This document shows, one piece after another, positions 1 to 8,193 of a DNA stretch of 64,000 bases. Numbering within the stretch: position 1 is the first letter of the stretch; the number at the start of each line of letters is the position of its first letter. A model generated the notes under the pieces. The model ran no database searches and had not been told where the DNA came from. It saw only the letters and a list, made by a program, of their open reading frames with translations. The stretch is taken from positions 248,001 to 312,000 of the forward strand of contig CAVZRL010000009.1 in the NCBI GenBank assembly GCA_963777775.1, given 5' to 3'. Source of the DNA: WHSW01 sp963777775 (GTDB taxonomy: Bacteria > Actinomycetota > Thermoleophilia > Solirubrobacterales > 70-9). Position numbers and translations under genes: made by a program.

Positions 1-552
1 AATCGAGATGTCCGGGGAGACGGCTATCGGGTCCCTGTCGGGCTCGTAGACGAGCGCCGACTCGTCCTTCGACTTGTCCTCGATCGCGACGATCAACTCC
101 TGGTTGTCGAAGGGGTAATCGTCGATCGCGAGGTTGGAGTTGAACTGGCCCTGCACGTGGAGGGAGGAGTACTGGGTCCCGTCCGGCAGGGTCTCGGGCT
201 TGATCCCCGCGTAGCCGCGGATGTGGCCCCAGAGCTGGTACGGGTTGAGGAACTCGAAGCTTCGCGAGGGATCGATCTTCGGGTCGTCCCACTTGAACCA
301 GATATACAGGTCGACGGCATAGGACTTCGTCTGCAGGTCGAGCTGCTGGATGTCGTTGATCAGCATCCCGACCCGGACCACGTGCGGCCCCTGGCCGCCC
401 CCTGCCGAAGGCTCGTCGGGAGCCGGCTCGGGAGCCGGCTGCTCGCCCCCGGGCGCCTCCGGCGCGGCTTCCTGCGCCCAGGCAGGGACCACCGTGATGG
501 CCCCACAAGCGATCACGGCCGTCACGGCCGCGAGCAGCCCTCTCCTGCCCAT
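1..552 (-). CDS. Pentameric ligand-gated ion channel-like protein, N-terminal part (truncated by window edge)
   Basis: The first 184 codons are present, starting at ATG 552-550 and reading leftward off the window. Residues 1-26 form a signal peptide ending in AWA-Q. A Pro/Glu/Gly-rich spacer follows to about residue 55. The remainder resembles the extracellular beta-sandwich of Cys-loop receptors: VGMLINDIQQLDL, then VDLYIWFKWDDP, then DYPFDNQEL near residues 149-157. The YPFD element matches the [FY]-P-x-D core of the Cys-loop; the flanking cysteines are absent, as in other bacterial members. The four membrane helices that would prove a channel lie outside the window, so a receptor with another output domain is possible. 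It is divergent from the hydrolase gene at 610 with 57 bp between starts. Confidence 0.7.
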   Translation of the reverse strand, partial: MGRRGLLAAVTAVIACGAITVVPAWAQEAAPEAPGGEQPAPEPAPDEPSAGGGQGPHVVRVGMLINDIQQLDLQTKSYAVDLYIWFKWDDPKIDPSRSFEFLNPYQLWGHIRGYAGIKPETLPDGTQYSSLHVQGQFNSNLAIDDYPFDNQELIVAIEDKSKDESALVYEPDRDPIAVSPDISI

Positions 553-609
553 CCGCGTATCCAACCATCGAGCGGCGCGACACGCAAGCCCGGCGCTAGC
601 CTGCGGGCG

Positions 610-2031
610 ATGAGGCGGTACGCGGCGGGGCTCGCGCTCGCGTTCGGAATCTTGCTGGCGGGGTGCGAGGCGAGCGAGGATACGGAGCCGAAGAGCGGCG
701 CTCCGGAGCGGATCTCGTTCGCCGAGCTGGGGCCGTGCGGCGAGGCGATCGAGCCCGAGGGCTTTCGCTGCGGCTCGATCGAGGTCCCGTTCGAGCGCTC
801 CGACCCCTCCTACGGCAAGACCGAGATCGGGTTCGCCGTTCGCCGCCGCGACCGCCGTGACCAGCCGTCGCTGGGGGCGATCTTCGCCCAGGAGGGCGGG
901 CCCGGCTACTCGAGCACCGGCAGCGCGAACGCCTACACGAAGCTGTTCGGCGACCTGCTCGAGCGCCGCGAGCTGGTCCTCGTCGACATGCGCGGGATCG
1001 GGCTCTCGGACCCGATCGACTGCCCCGACCTCCAGCGCGGGCTCGGGCCCGAAGCGATCGCGCTGCCCGAATGCGCGCGCCGGCTCGGCAAGCGGTTCAT
1101 CTCCTACCGGAGCTCGGCCGGCGCCGATGACATGAACGACGTCCGCAAGGCGCTCGGCCTCGACCGGATCGCTCTTTACGGCGACTCCTACGGCACCTTC
1201 TTCGGCCAGTCCTACGCCTTCCGCCACGGCGAAACACTCGACGCCCTGGTGCTCGACTCCGCTTATCCGACCCGCGGCGAGTCGGCCTGGTATTCGAGCC
1301 TGATCGAGACCGGGAACCGGGCGCTGGCGCTGGCATGCGGGCGCTCGCCCGAGTGCCCGCCGGGAGCCGTCGACCGGCTCGACAAGCTGGCCGAGCACCT
1401 GCGCAACACGGGCCGGACGGTCGAGTGGCTGCTCGGGGTCCTGGCCGGCACCCAGTACGGCACCCCGGACTCCTACCTCGAGCTCGACGAGGCGGGGCGC
1501 AAGCTGCGCGCCGGCAACCCGGACCCCTGGAACCAGCTGATCAAGCAGACCACCAAGTGGGAGTCGGGCGACGTGCTCGAGTACGTGCGCGCAGGCGAGA
1601 TGGCGGTGAGCTGCAACGACTACCCGCTGCTCTGGGACAAGGCCTCCTCCGAGAGCGAGCGGCGGGTCGAGCTCGAGCGGGCGATCCGCAACAAGGACCG
1701 CGACACCGTCTACCCCTTCACCCCGCGCGAGGTCGCGCTCTCGGTCAACTTCGGCTACCAGTACTGCCTCGGCTGGCCCCAGCCGACCGAGGTCTACGAG
1801 CCGCCGGTCTCGCCCGACGACCAGCCGACCGAGGCGCCGGTCCTGGTCGTCGCCGGGGAGATGGACAACATGACCACCCCCGAGGAGGGGCGCAAGGTGG
1901 CGGCCGAGTTCCCGAACTCCGAGTTCTACCTCGCCCGCAACGGTGGACACGTCGACGCTCTGTACTACCGCGACGGCGACGCCGCCCGCGAGGTCCGCCG
2001 CTTCCTGCGCCGCAACACCGGTTCCGGATAG
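610..2031 (+). CDS. TAP-family alpha/beta-hydrolase lipoprotein (tripeptidyl/prolyl aminopeptidase-like)
   Basis: 473 residues. The chosen ATG begins a lipoprotein signal peptide with lipobox LLAGC (Cys19); the frame is open further upstream but that part is not protein-like. The alpha/beta-hydrolase fold shows the oxyanion segment QEGGPGYS near 95-101, the nucleophile elbow GDSYG (Ser193), the acid in GEMDN (Asp419) and the catalytic histidine in NGGHVD (His447). Even cysteine spacing suggests disulfides in an exported protein. Family knowledge: TAP-like enzymes release N-terminal peptides or prolyl residues, and some are esterases, so the substrate is not predictable. It probably sits on the outer face of the membrane. 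The next gene starts 13 bp downstream and may be co-transcribed. Confidence 0.85.
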   Translation: MRRYAAGLALAFGILLAGCEASEDTEPKSGAPERISFAELGPCGEAIEPEGFRCGSIEVPFERSDPSYGKTEIGFAVRRRDRRDQPSLGAIFAQEGGPGYSSTGSANAYTKLFGDLLERRELVLVDMRGIGLSDPIDCPDLQRGLGPEAIALPECARRLGKRFISYRSSAGADDMNDVRKALGLDRIALYGDSYGTFFGQSYAFRHGETLDALVLDSAYPTRGESAWYSSLIETGNRALALACGRSPECPPGAVDRLDKLAEHLRNTGRTVEWLLGVLAGTQYGTPDSYLELDEAGRKLRAGNPDPWNQLIKQTTKWESGDVLEYVRAGEMAVSCNDYPLLWDKASSESERRVELERAIRNKDRDTVYPFTPREVALSVNFGYQYCLGWPQPTEVYEPPVSPDDQPTEAPVLVVAGEMDNMTTPEEGRKVAAEFPNSEFYLARNGGHVDALYYRDGDAAREVRRFLRRNTGSG

Positions 2032-2044
2032 GGTTCCGTAGGGG

Positions 2045-3316
2045 ATGACTGGCGACGCTTCAGAGGCCAAGACCGGGCGCCGCGCGCTGCCGATCACGAT
2101 CATCGTCCTCGCGACGATCATCGCAATCGTCTCGGTGTTCGCGCTCTGGGCCAAGCGCCAGCTGCTCGAGACCGAGACCTGGAGCACGACCAGCGAGCAG
2201 CTGATCCAGGACGCCGACATCCAGGCCTCTCTCAACACCTTCATCGTCACCACGATCTTCGACAACGTCGACGTCGAGGCAGAGCTCGCCGACCGGCTTC
2301 CCCCGCAGCTCGCGCCGCTCGCCGGCCCGATCTCGGGAGCGCTTCGAAGCGGCGCCGACGACGTCGTCGCCAGGGCGCTCTCCGAACCGAAGGTCCAGCA
2401 GCTCTTCGTCGACGCGAGCGCCGCCGCACAGAGCAAGCTGATCGCCCTGCTCGACGACGAGGGCGAGTTCGTGGCGACCACCGGCGGGGTGGTGACGCTC
2501 GACCTCACCTCGGTGGTGAAGTCGGTGACCGCCGAGCTCGGGTTACCCGACGTGGCCGCCAAGCTGCCACCGAAGGCGAGCTCGATCGAGATCATGAAGT
2601 CGAGCGAGCTCGACGCCGCCCAGAAGGGCCTCAACCTGCTGCAAAAGGTCGGCTACGTGCTCACCGCGCTCGTCCTGTTGCTCTACGCGGTCGCGATCGC
2701 GATCGCCGGCGATCGCCGCCGCCAGACCCTGCGCGCGGTCGGGATCTCGTTCATCTTCGTCGGCGTCGTCGTCCTCTTTGCCCGCGGTGTGGCCGCCAAC
2801 CTCGTCGTCGGCTCGCTGAGCGAGGTCGCATCGTCCGATGCGGCGGTCAGCTCGGTGTTTGAGATCGGCACCTCGCTGATGCTCGAGACCGGCCAGTCGA
2901 TCGTCCTCTACGGGATCGTGATCGTGCTCGCCGCCTGGCTCGCCGGCCCGAGTCGCTGGGCGACCTCGATCCGCCGCCGACTCACCCCCTACCTGCGCCA
3001 GCCCGCCTACGCCTACGGCGGGCTCGCGGCGCTATTGCTGTTGCTGTTCTGGTGGGACCCGGTGATCGCCACCCACCGGATCGTCCCCTCGCTGCTCTTG
3101 ATCGTCTTCGCGGCACTCGGGACCGAGATGCTGCGCCGCCAGGTGATCCGGGAGGCGCTCGAGCCGCCCGTCGCGACCGCCGGCGCGCCCACTGCGGCGG
3201 CGGGCGGCGACCCGCGCGTCGGCGAGATCGAGCGCCTGGCCGGGCTTCGCGACTCGGGCGCGCTCAGCGACGAGGAGTTCGCGGCCGAGAAGGCGCGGAT
3301 CCTCGGGTCAGCCTAG
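2045..3316 (+). CDS. Integral membrane protein with C-terminal SHOCT domain
   Basis: 423 residues. One membrane helix lies at about 15-37, followed by a soluble, probably external segment to about 200. This segment is rich in Asp/Glu/Ala. Four hydrophobic segments follow at about 203-222, 230-252, 280-300 and 322-350. The last 30 residues match the SHOCT pattern: short helix, then LRDSGALSDEEFAAEKARIL. SHOCT domains are short C-terminal modules in many membrane proteins, often linked to oligomerisation; no enzymatic role is implied. The gene follows the TAP-like hydrolase by 13 bp and faces the desaturase gene tail to tail. I do not recognise a specific function. Confidence 0.75.
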   Translation: MTGDASEAKTGRRALPITIIVLATIIAIVSVFALWAKRQLLETETWSTTSEQLIQDADIQASLNTFIVTTIFDNVDVEAELADRLPPQLAPLAGPISGALRSGADDVVARALSEPKVQQLFVDASAAAQSKLIALLDDEGEFVATTGGVVTLDLTSVVKSVTAELGLPDVAAKLPPKASSIEIMKSSELDAAQKGLNLLQKVGYVLTALVLLLYAVAIAIAGDRRRQTLRAVGISFIFVGVVVLFARGVAANLVVGSLSEVASSDAAVSSVFEIGTSLMLETGQSIVLYGIVIVLAAWLAGPSRWATSIRRRLTPYLRQPAYAYGGLAALLLLLFWWDPVIATHRIVPSLLLIVFAALGTEMLRRQVIREALEPPVATAGAPTAAAGGDPRVGEIERLAGLRDSGALSDEEFAAEKARILGSA

Positions 3317-3326
3317 GAGCCCGAGG
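3301..3326. terminator. Hairpin at convergent gene ends
   Basis: CCTCGGG at 3301-3307 pairs perfectly with CCCGAGG at 3320-3326 around a 12-base loop that contains the TAG stop of the membrane-protein gene. It sits between convergent genes ending at 3316 and 3329. There is no T-run, so termination is an inference from position. Confidence 0.4.
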
Positions 3327-3328
3327 GG

Positions 3329-4360
3329 TCAGGCCGAGGCGCCCGCGGCCGCGGGCGTAACCGTCGCCGAGGCCTTGGCGATCCGCCGCGCCTCGGCGAA
3401 GGTGACGAGACGCCCGCTCGCCGGGTCGATCAGCTTCAGGCGCGGACAGCGCAGGCCGTCGCGCAGATTCAGCACCGGCACGTCGGCGAAGACCTCGTTC
3501 TCGTCGTGGGCACGTTGAAGGTTGTAGTTCGGGACTTTGGCGCTCAGGTGGTGGACGTGGTGCAGGCCGATGTTGCCGCTGAAGAACTGGAGCAGCTTCG
3601 GCAGCTTCAGGTAGGAGCTGCCACGCAGGGCGGCGGCGGCGTAGCTCCAGCGCTCCGAGCTCTCCCAGTAGACGTCCTCGAACTGATGCTGGACGAAGAA
3701 CAGCCAGACGCCGGCGGTAGCGGCGAGGACCGCGGCCGGCATCCATACGAGCAGGAACTCCTGCCAGCCGAAGAGCAGGCAGAGCGCGGCGATCATCGTG
3801 CCGAGCGCGAGGTTGGTGAGCAGGACGCTGTTGCGCAGCCGCGGGCGCTTGTCGAACGAGGTCAGGCGGGGCATCACCATCAGCGAGTAGATCGGGCCGA
3901 TTCCGAACATGACCAACGGGTTGCGAAACAGCCGGTAGCCGAGCCGGCCGCGCCAAGTCTTGGCCCGGTACTCGTCGACGGTCAGGGTCGGGACATCGCC
4001 GACCCCGCGCCGGTCGAGATCGCCCGCCGTGCCGTGATGGACGGCATGGTCGTGGCGCCAGTTCGTGAACGGCTGCCAGACCAGCAGGGCGCAGAAGCGC
4101 CCGAACCAGCGATTGGCCCGCTTGGTGGCGAAGAACGAGCCGTGGCCGCAGTCGTGAAAGACGATGAAGACGCGAAGCAAAAAGCCCCCGGCGGGGATCG
4201 CCAGGGCAAGGGTCAGCCAGACCGAGACGTCGAGCGCCAGGTACATCGCGACGACCAGCGCCAGGTAGGGCACGACCGAGGTCGCGATGTCGAGCGCGCT
4301 GCGCCCGAGATTCGGTTGCTCGTAGGGCGCCATCTGCTTCGCCCAGTCCGCTTCGCTCAT
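3329..4360 (-). CDS. Membrane fatty acid desaturase
   Basis: 343 residues. All three histidine boxes of di-iron membrane desaturases are present: HDCGH at 69-73, HDHAVHH at 103-109, and HHVHH at 267-271 followed by NYNL. Hydrophobic pairs at about 28-65 and 180-222 fit the usual four membrane helices. The order and spacing resemble acyl-lipid (omega-6/DesA-like) desaturases, which introduce double bonds into membrane lipid acyl chains using O2 and an electron donor. ATG 4360 starts a sensible N-terminus. The upstream region holds direct repeats and an inverted repeat (4416-4460) that could be an operator, plausible for a lipid-fluidity gene. Regiospecificity cannot be read from the sequence. 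Confidence 0.9.
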   Translation of the reverse strand: MSEADWAKQMAPYEQPNLGRSALDIATSVVPYLALVVAMYLALDVSVWLTLALAIPAGGFLLRVFIVFHDCGHGSFFATKRANRWFGRFCALLVWQPFTNWRHDHAVHHGTAGDLDRRGVGDVPTLTVDEYRAKTWRGRLGYRLFRNPLVMFGIGPIYSLMVMPRLTSFDKRPRLRNSVLLTNLALGTMIAALCLLFGWQEFLLVWMPAAVLAATAGVWLFFVQHQFEDVYWESSERWSYAAAALRGSSYLKLPKLLQFFSGNIGLHHVHHLSAKVPNYNLQRAHDENEVFADVPVLNLRDGLRCPRLKLIDPASGRLVTFAEARRIAKASATVTPAAAGASA

Positions 4361-4415
4361 CGACCGACCTTTCTTCCCCGCGCCCGGCCGACGCCGACGC
4401 GCACTATTGACCCGA

Positions 4416-4460
4416 GCATGAGCGCTCGGTTAGGGCATCCTAATCGAACCTGCATGAGCG
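4416..4460. promoter_or_regulatory. Possible operator upstream of the desaturase gene
   Basis: The 9-mer GCATGAGCG occurs at 4416-4424 and again at 4452-4460. Between them, CGGTTAGG (4427-4434) and CCTAATCG (4439-4446) form a near-perfect inverted repeat around GCAT. The block lies 56-100 bp upstream of the desaturase ATG in an otherwise empty intergenic region. Confidence 0.4.
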
Positions 4461-4491
4461 GGGAATAAAAAGGTCGGCCGCGGACCGGAAT

Positions 4492-5850
4492 TCACCGCCA
4501 CTGGTCGAGGAACTCGACCACGGTGCGCAGGAACTCATTGCTGCCCGGCTTCGCGACCAGTGGGTCGAGGTGGCTCTGCTGCGGCGCGCCGTCGACCAGC
4601 ATCGCGTCCTTGCGCTTCGTCTTCGCCCGCTTGACCAACCGCTTGGCGCCGCGCAGCACGTCGCCGTCGGTGAGGTCGGTCTCGAAGGCGTAGATCGGGA
4701 CGTCGATCTGCCTCGAGTGAGTGAGGCGCAGGCCGAGGAACTCGGCGACCTCGTTCTGCCTCAGCTCGTTGGCGCCGTTGGTGTCGATCGTGAGTCGCTT
4801 AGGGAAGTACCACTCGGCGCCATTCGAGGGCTCCTGGCCGAACGCCTCCGCGAGGCGCGCGACCGGAGTCACCCCACCGTCGATCCAGTCGCGCGGATCG
4901 CCGCTCGCGGCGAGCTGTCCCGCGTTGACGTGCAGGAGCGAGAGCGCGTCGGGCGACGTATCGCGATCGAACGCGAAGCCGAGCAGCCCTCGGTTGGTGA
5001 CCGGCGCACCGGGGTTGAACTCGGGCGGAAGCAGCGGGAACTCCTGCAAGCCGGTCGCGGCGCCGGTCGGGTCGACGCGGGCCGAGACCCCGCCGACCTC
5101 GGCGAAGACCCCGGCGGCCTCGGGGATCCCGATCCCGAGCAGGTCGATGAACGGGCCCGATGCCTCGAGCTCGGCGATCTGCTCCTGCGCCTGAGCGACG
5201 TCATAGGCGTCGAAGCTGCCCAGCAGCCCTCCATCGATCAGCACCAGGCCCTCGACGTCCTCGAAGCCCGGCTTGCCGTTGAAGTCCCAGGACGCATAGG
5301 CGGCCGTCAGCGAGGCGCCGAGCGAGTGCCCGCCGAGGATCACCTCGCGCCCCTTCCGGCTGGCGGCACGGACAACCTTTCTCGTGTCCTCGAGCGCCAC
5401 CTCCATGCCCCAGTCACGGGCGAACGGGACCGTGGCGGGGTCGAGGAAGTCGAAGTGGTCAGCCGGGCTGCCCCCGTTGGCGAGCCAGCCCAGGTAGTAG
5501 TCGAACATCTCCTCCACGCCCAGCTCCCCCGCCAGCGCCCGCTCGAACACACCGGTGTCCTCGAGCGCCTGGCTGCGGCGGTCGACGGCCCAGACCTGCA
5601 GGTCGTCGACCCGCTTGACGAGGTCGCGGGCGAGCAGCGTGAAGTCGCCCGCGCCCCCCTGGTAGCCGGGCATCAGCACCAGCACTCGATCGGCCCGGCG
5701 GGGCCCGATCTGGCGCGCGTAGACATGGTCGTATTGCGCCGGGCCCGGACCGGCGGAGTCGAAGCTGACCAGCCGGTCGGCCGCGCCCGCCGCGGGTGGC
5801 AAGATCAGGCCGCCGAGCACGGCGAGTGCGACAAGTGACGCGCGCTTGAT
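4492..5850 (-). CDS. Secreted alpha/beta hydrolase, probably using an ATC start codon
   Basis: 452 residues if translation begins at ATC 5850-5848. That codon follows a strong GGAGGAGGAG ribosome site and opens a normal signal peptide: VIKRAS, a hydrophobic run, then an AGA-A cleavage site. The first standard start in frame is GTG 5820, which would cut off the basic N-region of the signal peptide. No in-frame ATG, GTG or TTG lies upstream. The enzyme body carries LVLMPGYQGGAGDF near the N-terminus and the nucleophile elbow GGHSLGAS. A C-terminal SHLDP stretch may hold the catalytic His. The gene is divergent from the SRPBCC gene at 5932. Substrate unknown. Confidence 0.8.
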   Translation of the reverse strand: MKRASLVALAVLGGLILPPAAGAADRLVSFDSAGPGPAQYDHVYARQIGPRRADRVLVLMPGYQGGAGDFTLLARDLVKRVDDLQVWAVDRRSQALEDTGVFERALAGELGVEEMFDYYLGWLANGGSPADHFDFLDPATVPFARDWGMEVALEDTRKVVRAASRKGREVILGGHSLGASLTAAYASWDFNGKPGFEDVEGLVLIDGGLLGSFDAYDVAQAQEQIAELEASGPFIDLLGIGIPEAAGVFAEVGGVSARVDPTGAATGLQEFPLLPPEFNPGAPVTNRGLLGFAFDRDTSPDALSLLHVNAGQLAASGDPRDWIDGGVTPVARLAEAFGQEPSNGAEWYFPKRLTIDTNGANELRQNEVAEFLGLRLTHSRQIDVPIYAFETDLTDGDVLRGAKRLVKRAKTKRKDAMLVDGAPQQSHLDPLVAKPGSNEFLRTVVEFLDQWR

Positions 5851-5931
5851 GACTCCTCCTCCCCCAGTGCTGCTCGAAGCCCGAGGAGGCTACCAGCGGC
5901 GAGCGCCGGCGCCAGGGGATACCCTGGCCCG

Positions 5932-6378
5932 ATGGCAATCGAGGGTTCCGCCAGCGCCGAGATCGAGGCGCCGATCGACGAGGTATTCGCGGTCGCCGCC
6001 GATGTCGAGGGCTCGCCCCGCTGGCAACCCGAGATCAAGCTCGCGGAATGCATCGAGCACGACGCCGACGGCCACCAGGTCCTGGTCCGGACCGAGACCG
6101 ACGCCAAGGTGCGCCGGCTCGCCTCGACCCTGCGATTCAGCTACGAGGCGCCGGCGCGGATCTCCTGGGAGCAGCAGGAGGGCGACTTGAAGTCGGTTGG
6201 GGGCGGCTGGGAGTTGGAGGACCTGGGCACCGGGCGCACGCGGGCGACCTACTCGCTCACAGTCGACCTCGGCCGGATGCTCGGGATGGTGATCCGCGGC
6301 CCGCTGGTCGGGGTCCTGCGCGGTCAGCTGATCGAGACGATGCCCGGCAAGCTCAAGGGCTTCGTCGAGGGGGGCTGA
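5932..6378 (+). CDS. SRPBCC-family (polyketide cyclase/START-like) protein
   Basis: 148 residues. The N-terminus has the family pattern of a beta strand followed by APIDEVFAVAADVEGSPRW, then a curved sheet region with SYEAPARISWEQQEGD and a long C-terminal helix ending in the stop at 6378. SRPBCC proteins bind hydrophobic ligands in a deep cavity. The stop lies 3 bp before the ATG of the enoyl-CoA hydratase gene, so the two are probably one transcript and may share lipid or acyl substrates; that is inference. No catalytic residue assignment is possible. Confidence 0.8.
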   Translation: MAIEGSASAEIEAPIDEVFAVAADVEGSPRWQPEIKLAECIEHDADGHQVLVRTETDAKVRRLASTLRFSYEAPARISWEQQEGDLKSVGGGWELEDLGTGRTRATYSLTVDLGRMLGMVIRGPLVGVLRGQLIETMPGKLKGFVEGG

Positions 6379-6381
6379 TCG

Positions 6382-7314
6382 ATGGCCGGGACGATCGAGA
6401 CCGAGCAGCGCGACCGGGTCCTGGTCGCAACCCTCGCCAACCCTCCACACGCGCTGATGGACGACGAGATGGTCGGCAGGCTCGGAGATCTGGTGGCGCG
6501 CGCGGACTCCGATCCGTCGGTCGGGGGCGTGGTCTTGACCGGCGCCCACGAGTCCCGGTTCGTCGCCCACTACGACGTCCGCGAGCTGCTCGAGGGAGCC
6601 AAGGCCAGTCCCTCGCTCTCGCCTGGCGTTGCCCGCCTCTCGCTGCGCGCCGCCGGGACGGTGCGCCGGGTTCCGGGAGCTGATTCGATGCTCGAACGCA
6701 CGCCTGCCGCGGGCCTGGCGGCCCTCGAGCGCTTCAAGCACACGCTGCTCGGGATCCAACGCTGTGCCGCAGTCTGGATCGCGGCGATCAACGGCAGCGC
6801 GATGGGCGGAGGATGCGAGCTGGCGCTCGCCTGCGACCTGCGAATGATGTCGTCGGGCGAGAACCTGATCGGCCAGCCGGAGATCCTGTTCGGGTTCCCA
6901 CCCGGCGGCGGCGGAACGCAGAGGCTGACGCGAATGCTCGGCAGCTCGCGGGCGCTGCGGATCGTCCTCGACGGCACGCCGATGGCGCCCGAGCGCGCGC
7001 TCGAGCTCGGGCTCGTCGACCGCGTGCTGGCGCCCGACGAGCTGGTCGACGCCGCGATCGCCGAGGCGACGCACCTCGGCTCGCGGCCGAAGCTGGCGAT
7101 CGGGGGCTGCAAGCGCGCCGTCTACGAGGGCGGGTCGCTGCCGCTGGGCGACGGGCTGCGGCTCGAGAACGCGGAATTCATGAGCGCGGTAGCGAGCCCC
7201 GAGGCGATTGCGGCGATGCAGTCCTACGTCAACGCGAGCGAGCGACTCGGAGACCTGGCCGGGTACGACCCCGAGGCCCTCGCAGCGGCCGACGAGCGCG
7301 GCCGCTTCGACTGA
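6382..7314 (+). CDS. Enoyl-CoA hydratase/isomerase family protein
   Basis: 310 residues, crotonase fold. The oxyanion-hole region AAINGSAMGGGCELALACD is canonical. It is followed by GQPEILFGFPPGGGGTQRL, which carries the Glu expected near the active site, and by ALELGLVDRVL. The N-terminal half has an insertion (SPGVARLSLRAAGTVRRVPG) between the first substrate-loop strand and the core, which makes the protein longer than the usual 260 residues. Family members hydrate, isomerise or hydrolyse acyl-CoA thioesters; beta-oxidation is the default guess. It is coupled to the SRPBCC gene (3-bp gap), and the exonuclease gene follows after 13 bp. Confidence 0.85.
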   Translation: MAGTIETEQRDRVLVATLANPPHALMDDEMVGRLGDLVARADSDPSVGGVVLTGAHESRFVAHYDVRELLEGAKASPSLSPGVARLSLRAAGTVRRVPGADSMLERTPAAGLAALERFKHTLLGIQRCAAVWIAAINGSAMGGGCELALACDLRMMSSGENLIGQPEILFGFPPGGGGTQRLTRMLGSSRALRIVLDGTPMAPERALELGLVDRVLAPDELVDAAIAEATHLGSRPKLAIGGCKRAVYEGGSLPLGDGLRLENAEFMSAVASPEAIAAMQSYVNASERLGDLAGYDPEALAAADERGRFD

Positions 7315-7327
7315 GCGCTCGAGCGCG

Positions 7328-8188
7328 ATGCCGGCCCCGCTGCTCGCCGTCGACGCGCCCTCGCTGCTGTACCGGGCCTTCTTCGCCCTGCCGGACTCGA
7401 TCAAGGGCGCCGACGGCAACCCGGTCAACGCCCTGCTCGGGACGGCGAACCTGGTCCTGGCCGAGGTCGAGCAACACGGGCCGCGGGCGGTGGCGCTCTG
7501 CTTCGGGCCCGACGCCGCGGACTACCGGGTCGAGCTCTATCCCCCCTATCACGCCGAGCGCCCGCCGGTGCCCGACGACCTCGCGCCGCAGTTCGACGCC
7601 AGCGAGGAGTTCTTCGCCGCATTCGGATGGACGGTCGCGATCCACGACTCGCTCGAGGCCGACGACCTGCTCGGCTCCTACGCCCGGCTCGAGGCGGGGG
7701 CTGGTGGCCGGGCGCTGATCCTGAGCGGCGATCGCGACATGTTCCAGTGCGCCAACGACGCGGTCACCGTGCTCTACGTCAAGACCGGCTCGCGGGGCGC
7801 CGAGCAGGTGACGCCGGACGAGGTCGAGCGCCGATACGGGATCGCGCCGGCGCTGGTCCCGGACTTCATCGCCCTGCGCGGTGACCCCTCCGACGGCCTG
7901 CCGGGGGCAAAGGGAGTCGGTGAGAAGACGGCCGCCGACCTGCTGCGCCGCCACGGCTCGCTCGAGGCGGTGCTCGAGCAGGCGATCCGCGAAACGCGGC
8001 CGAAGCTGCGCGCCGCGCTGCTCGACTCCCGCGACGAACTGCTCGCCTTCAAGCAGATCGCGACGCTGCGCGACGCGGGCGTCGAGCGCCCTGCCGATGC
8101 GCCGACCGACTACGCGGGCGCCGCACGCGCGGCTCGGGAGCGGGGCATGAACCGGCTTGCGGAGCGGCTCGAGAAGCTGGCGGGCTGA
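7328..8188 (+). CDS. 5'-3' exonuclease (FEN/Pol I N-domain-like), stand-alone
   Basis: 286 residues. ATG 7328 begins MPAPLLAVDAPSLLYRAFFAL, the classic start of Pol I 5'-nuclease domains. Metal-binding acidic clusters are visible in EADDLLGSYA and LSGDRDMFQ. The helix-hairpin-helix segment LPGAKGVGEKTAADLL binds the DNA backbone. The length matches the free-standing exonucleases that many actinobacteria carry beside full PolA; no polymerase domain follows. The expected role is removal of flaps or RNA primers in replication and repair. It ends 5 bp before the end of the convergent LuxR regulator gene. Confidence 0.9.
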   Translation: MPAPLLAVDAPSLLYRAFFALPDSIKGADGNPVNALLGTANLVLAEVEQHGPRAVALCFGPDAADYRVELYPPYHAERPPVPDDLAPQFDASEEFFAAFGWTVAIHDSLEADDLLGSYARLEAGAGGRALILSGDRDMFQCANDAVTVLYVKTGSRGAEQVTPDEVERRYGIAPALVPDFIALRGDPSDGLPGAKGVGEKTAADLLRRHGSLEAVLEQAIRETRPKLRAALLDSRDELLAFKQIATLRDAGVERPADAPTDYAGAARAARERGMNRLAERLEKLAG

Positions 8189-8193
8189 GTAGA

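Noticed and set aside
4492..5850. Start of the exported hydrolase at GTG 5820
   Set aside because: It would remove the basic N-region of an obvious signal peptide and has no ribosome site; ATC 5850 with GGAGGAGGAG is a better, though unusual, choice. GTG cannot be excluded.
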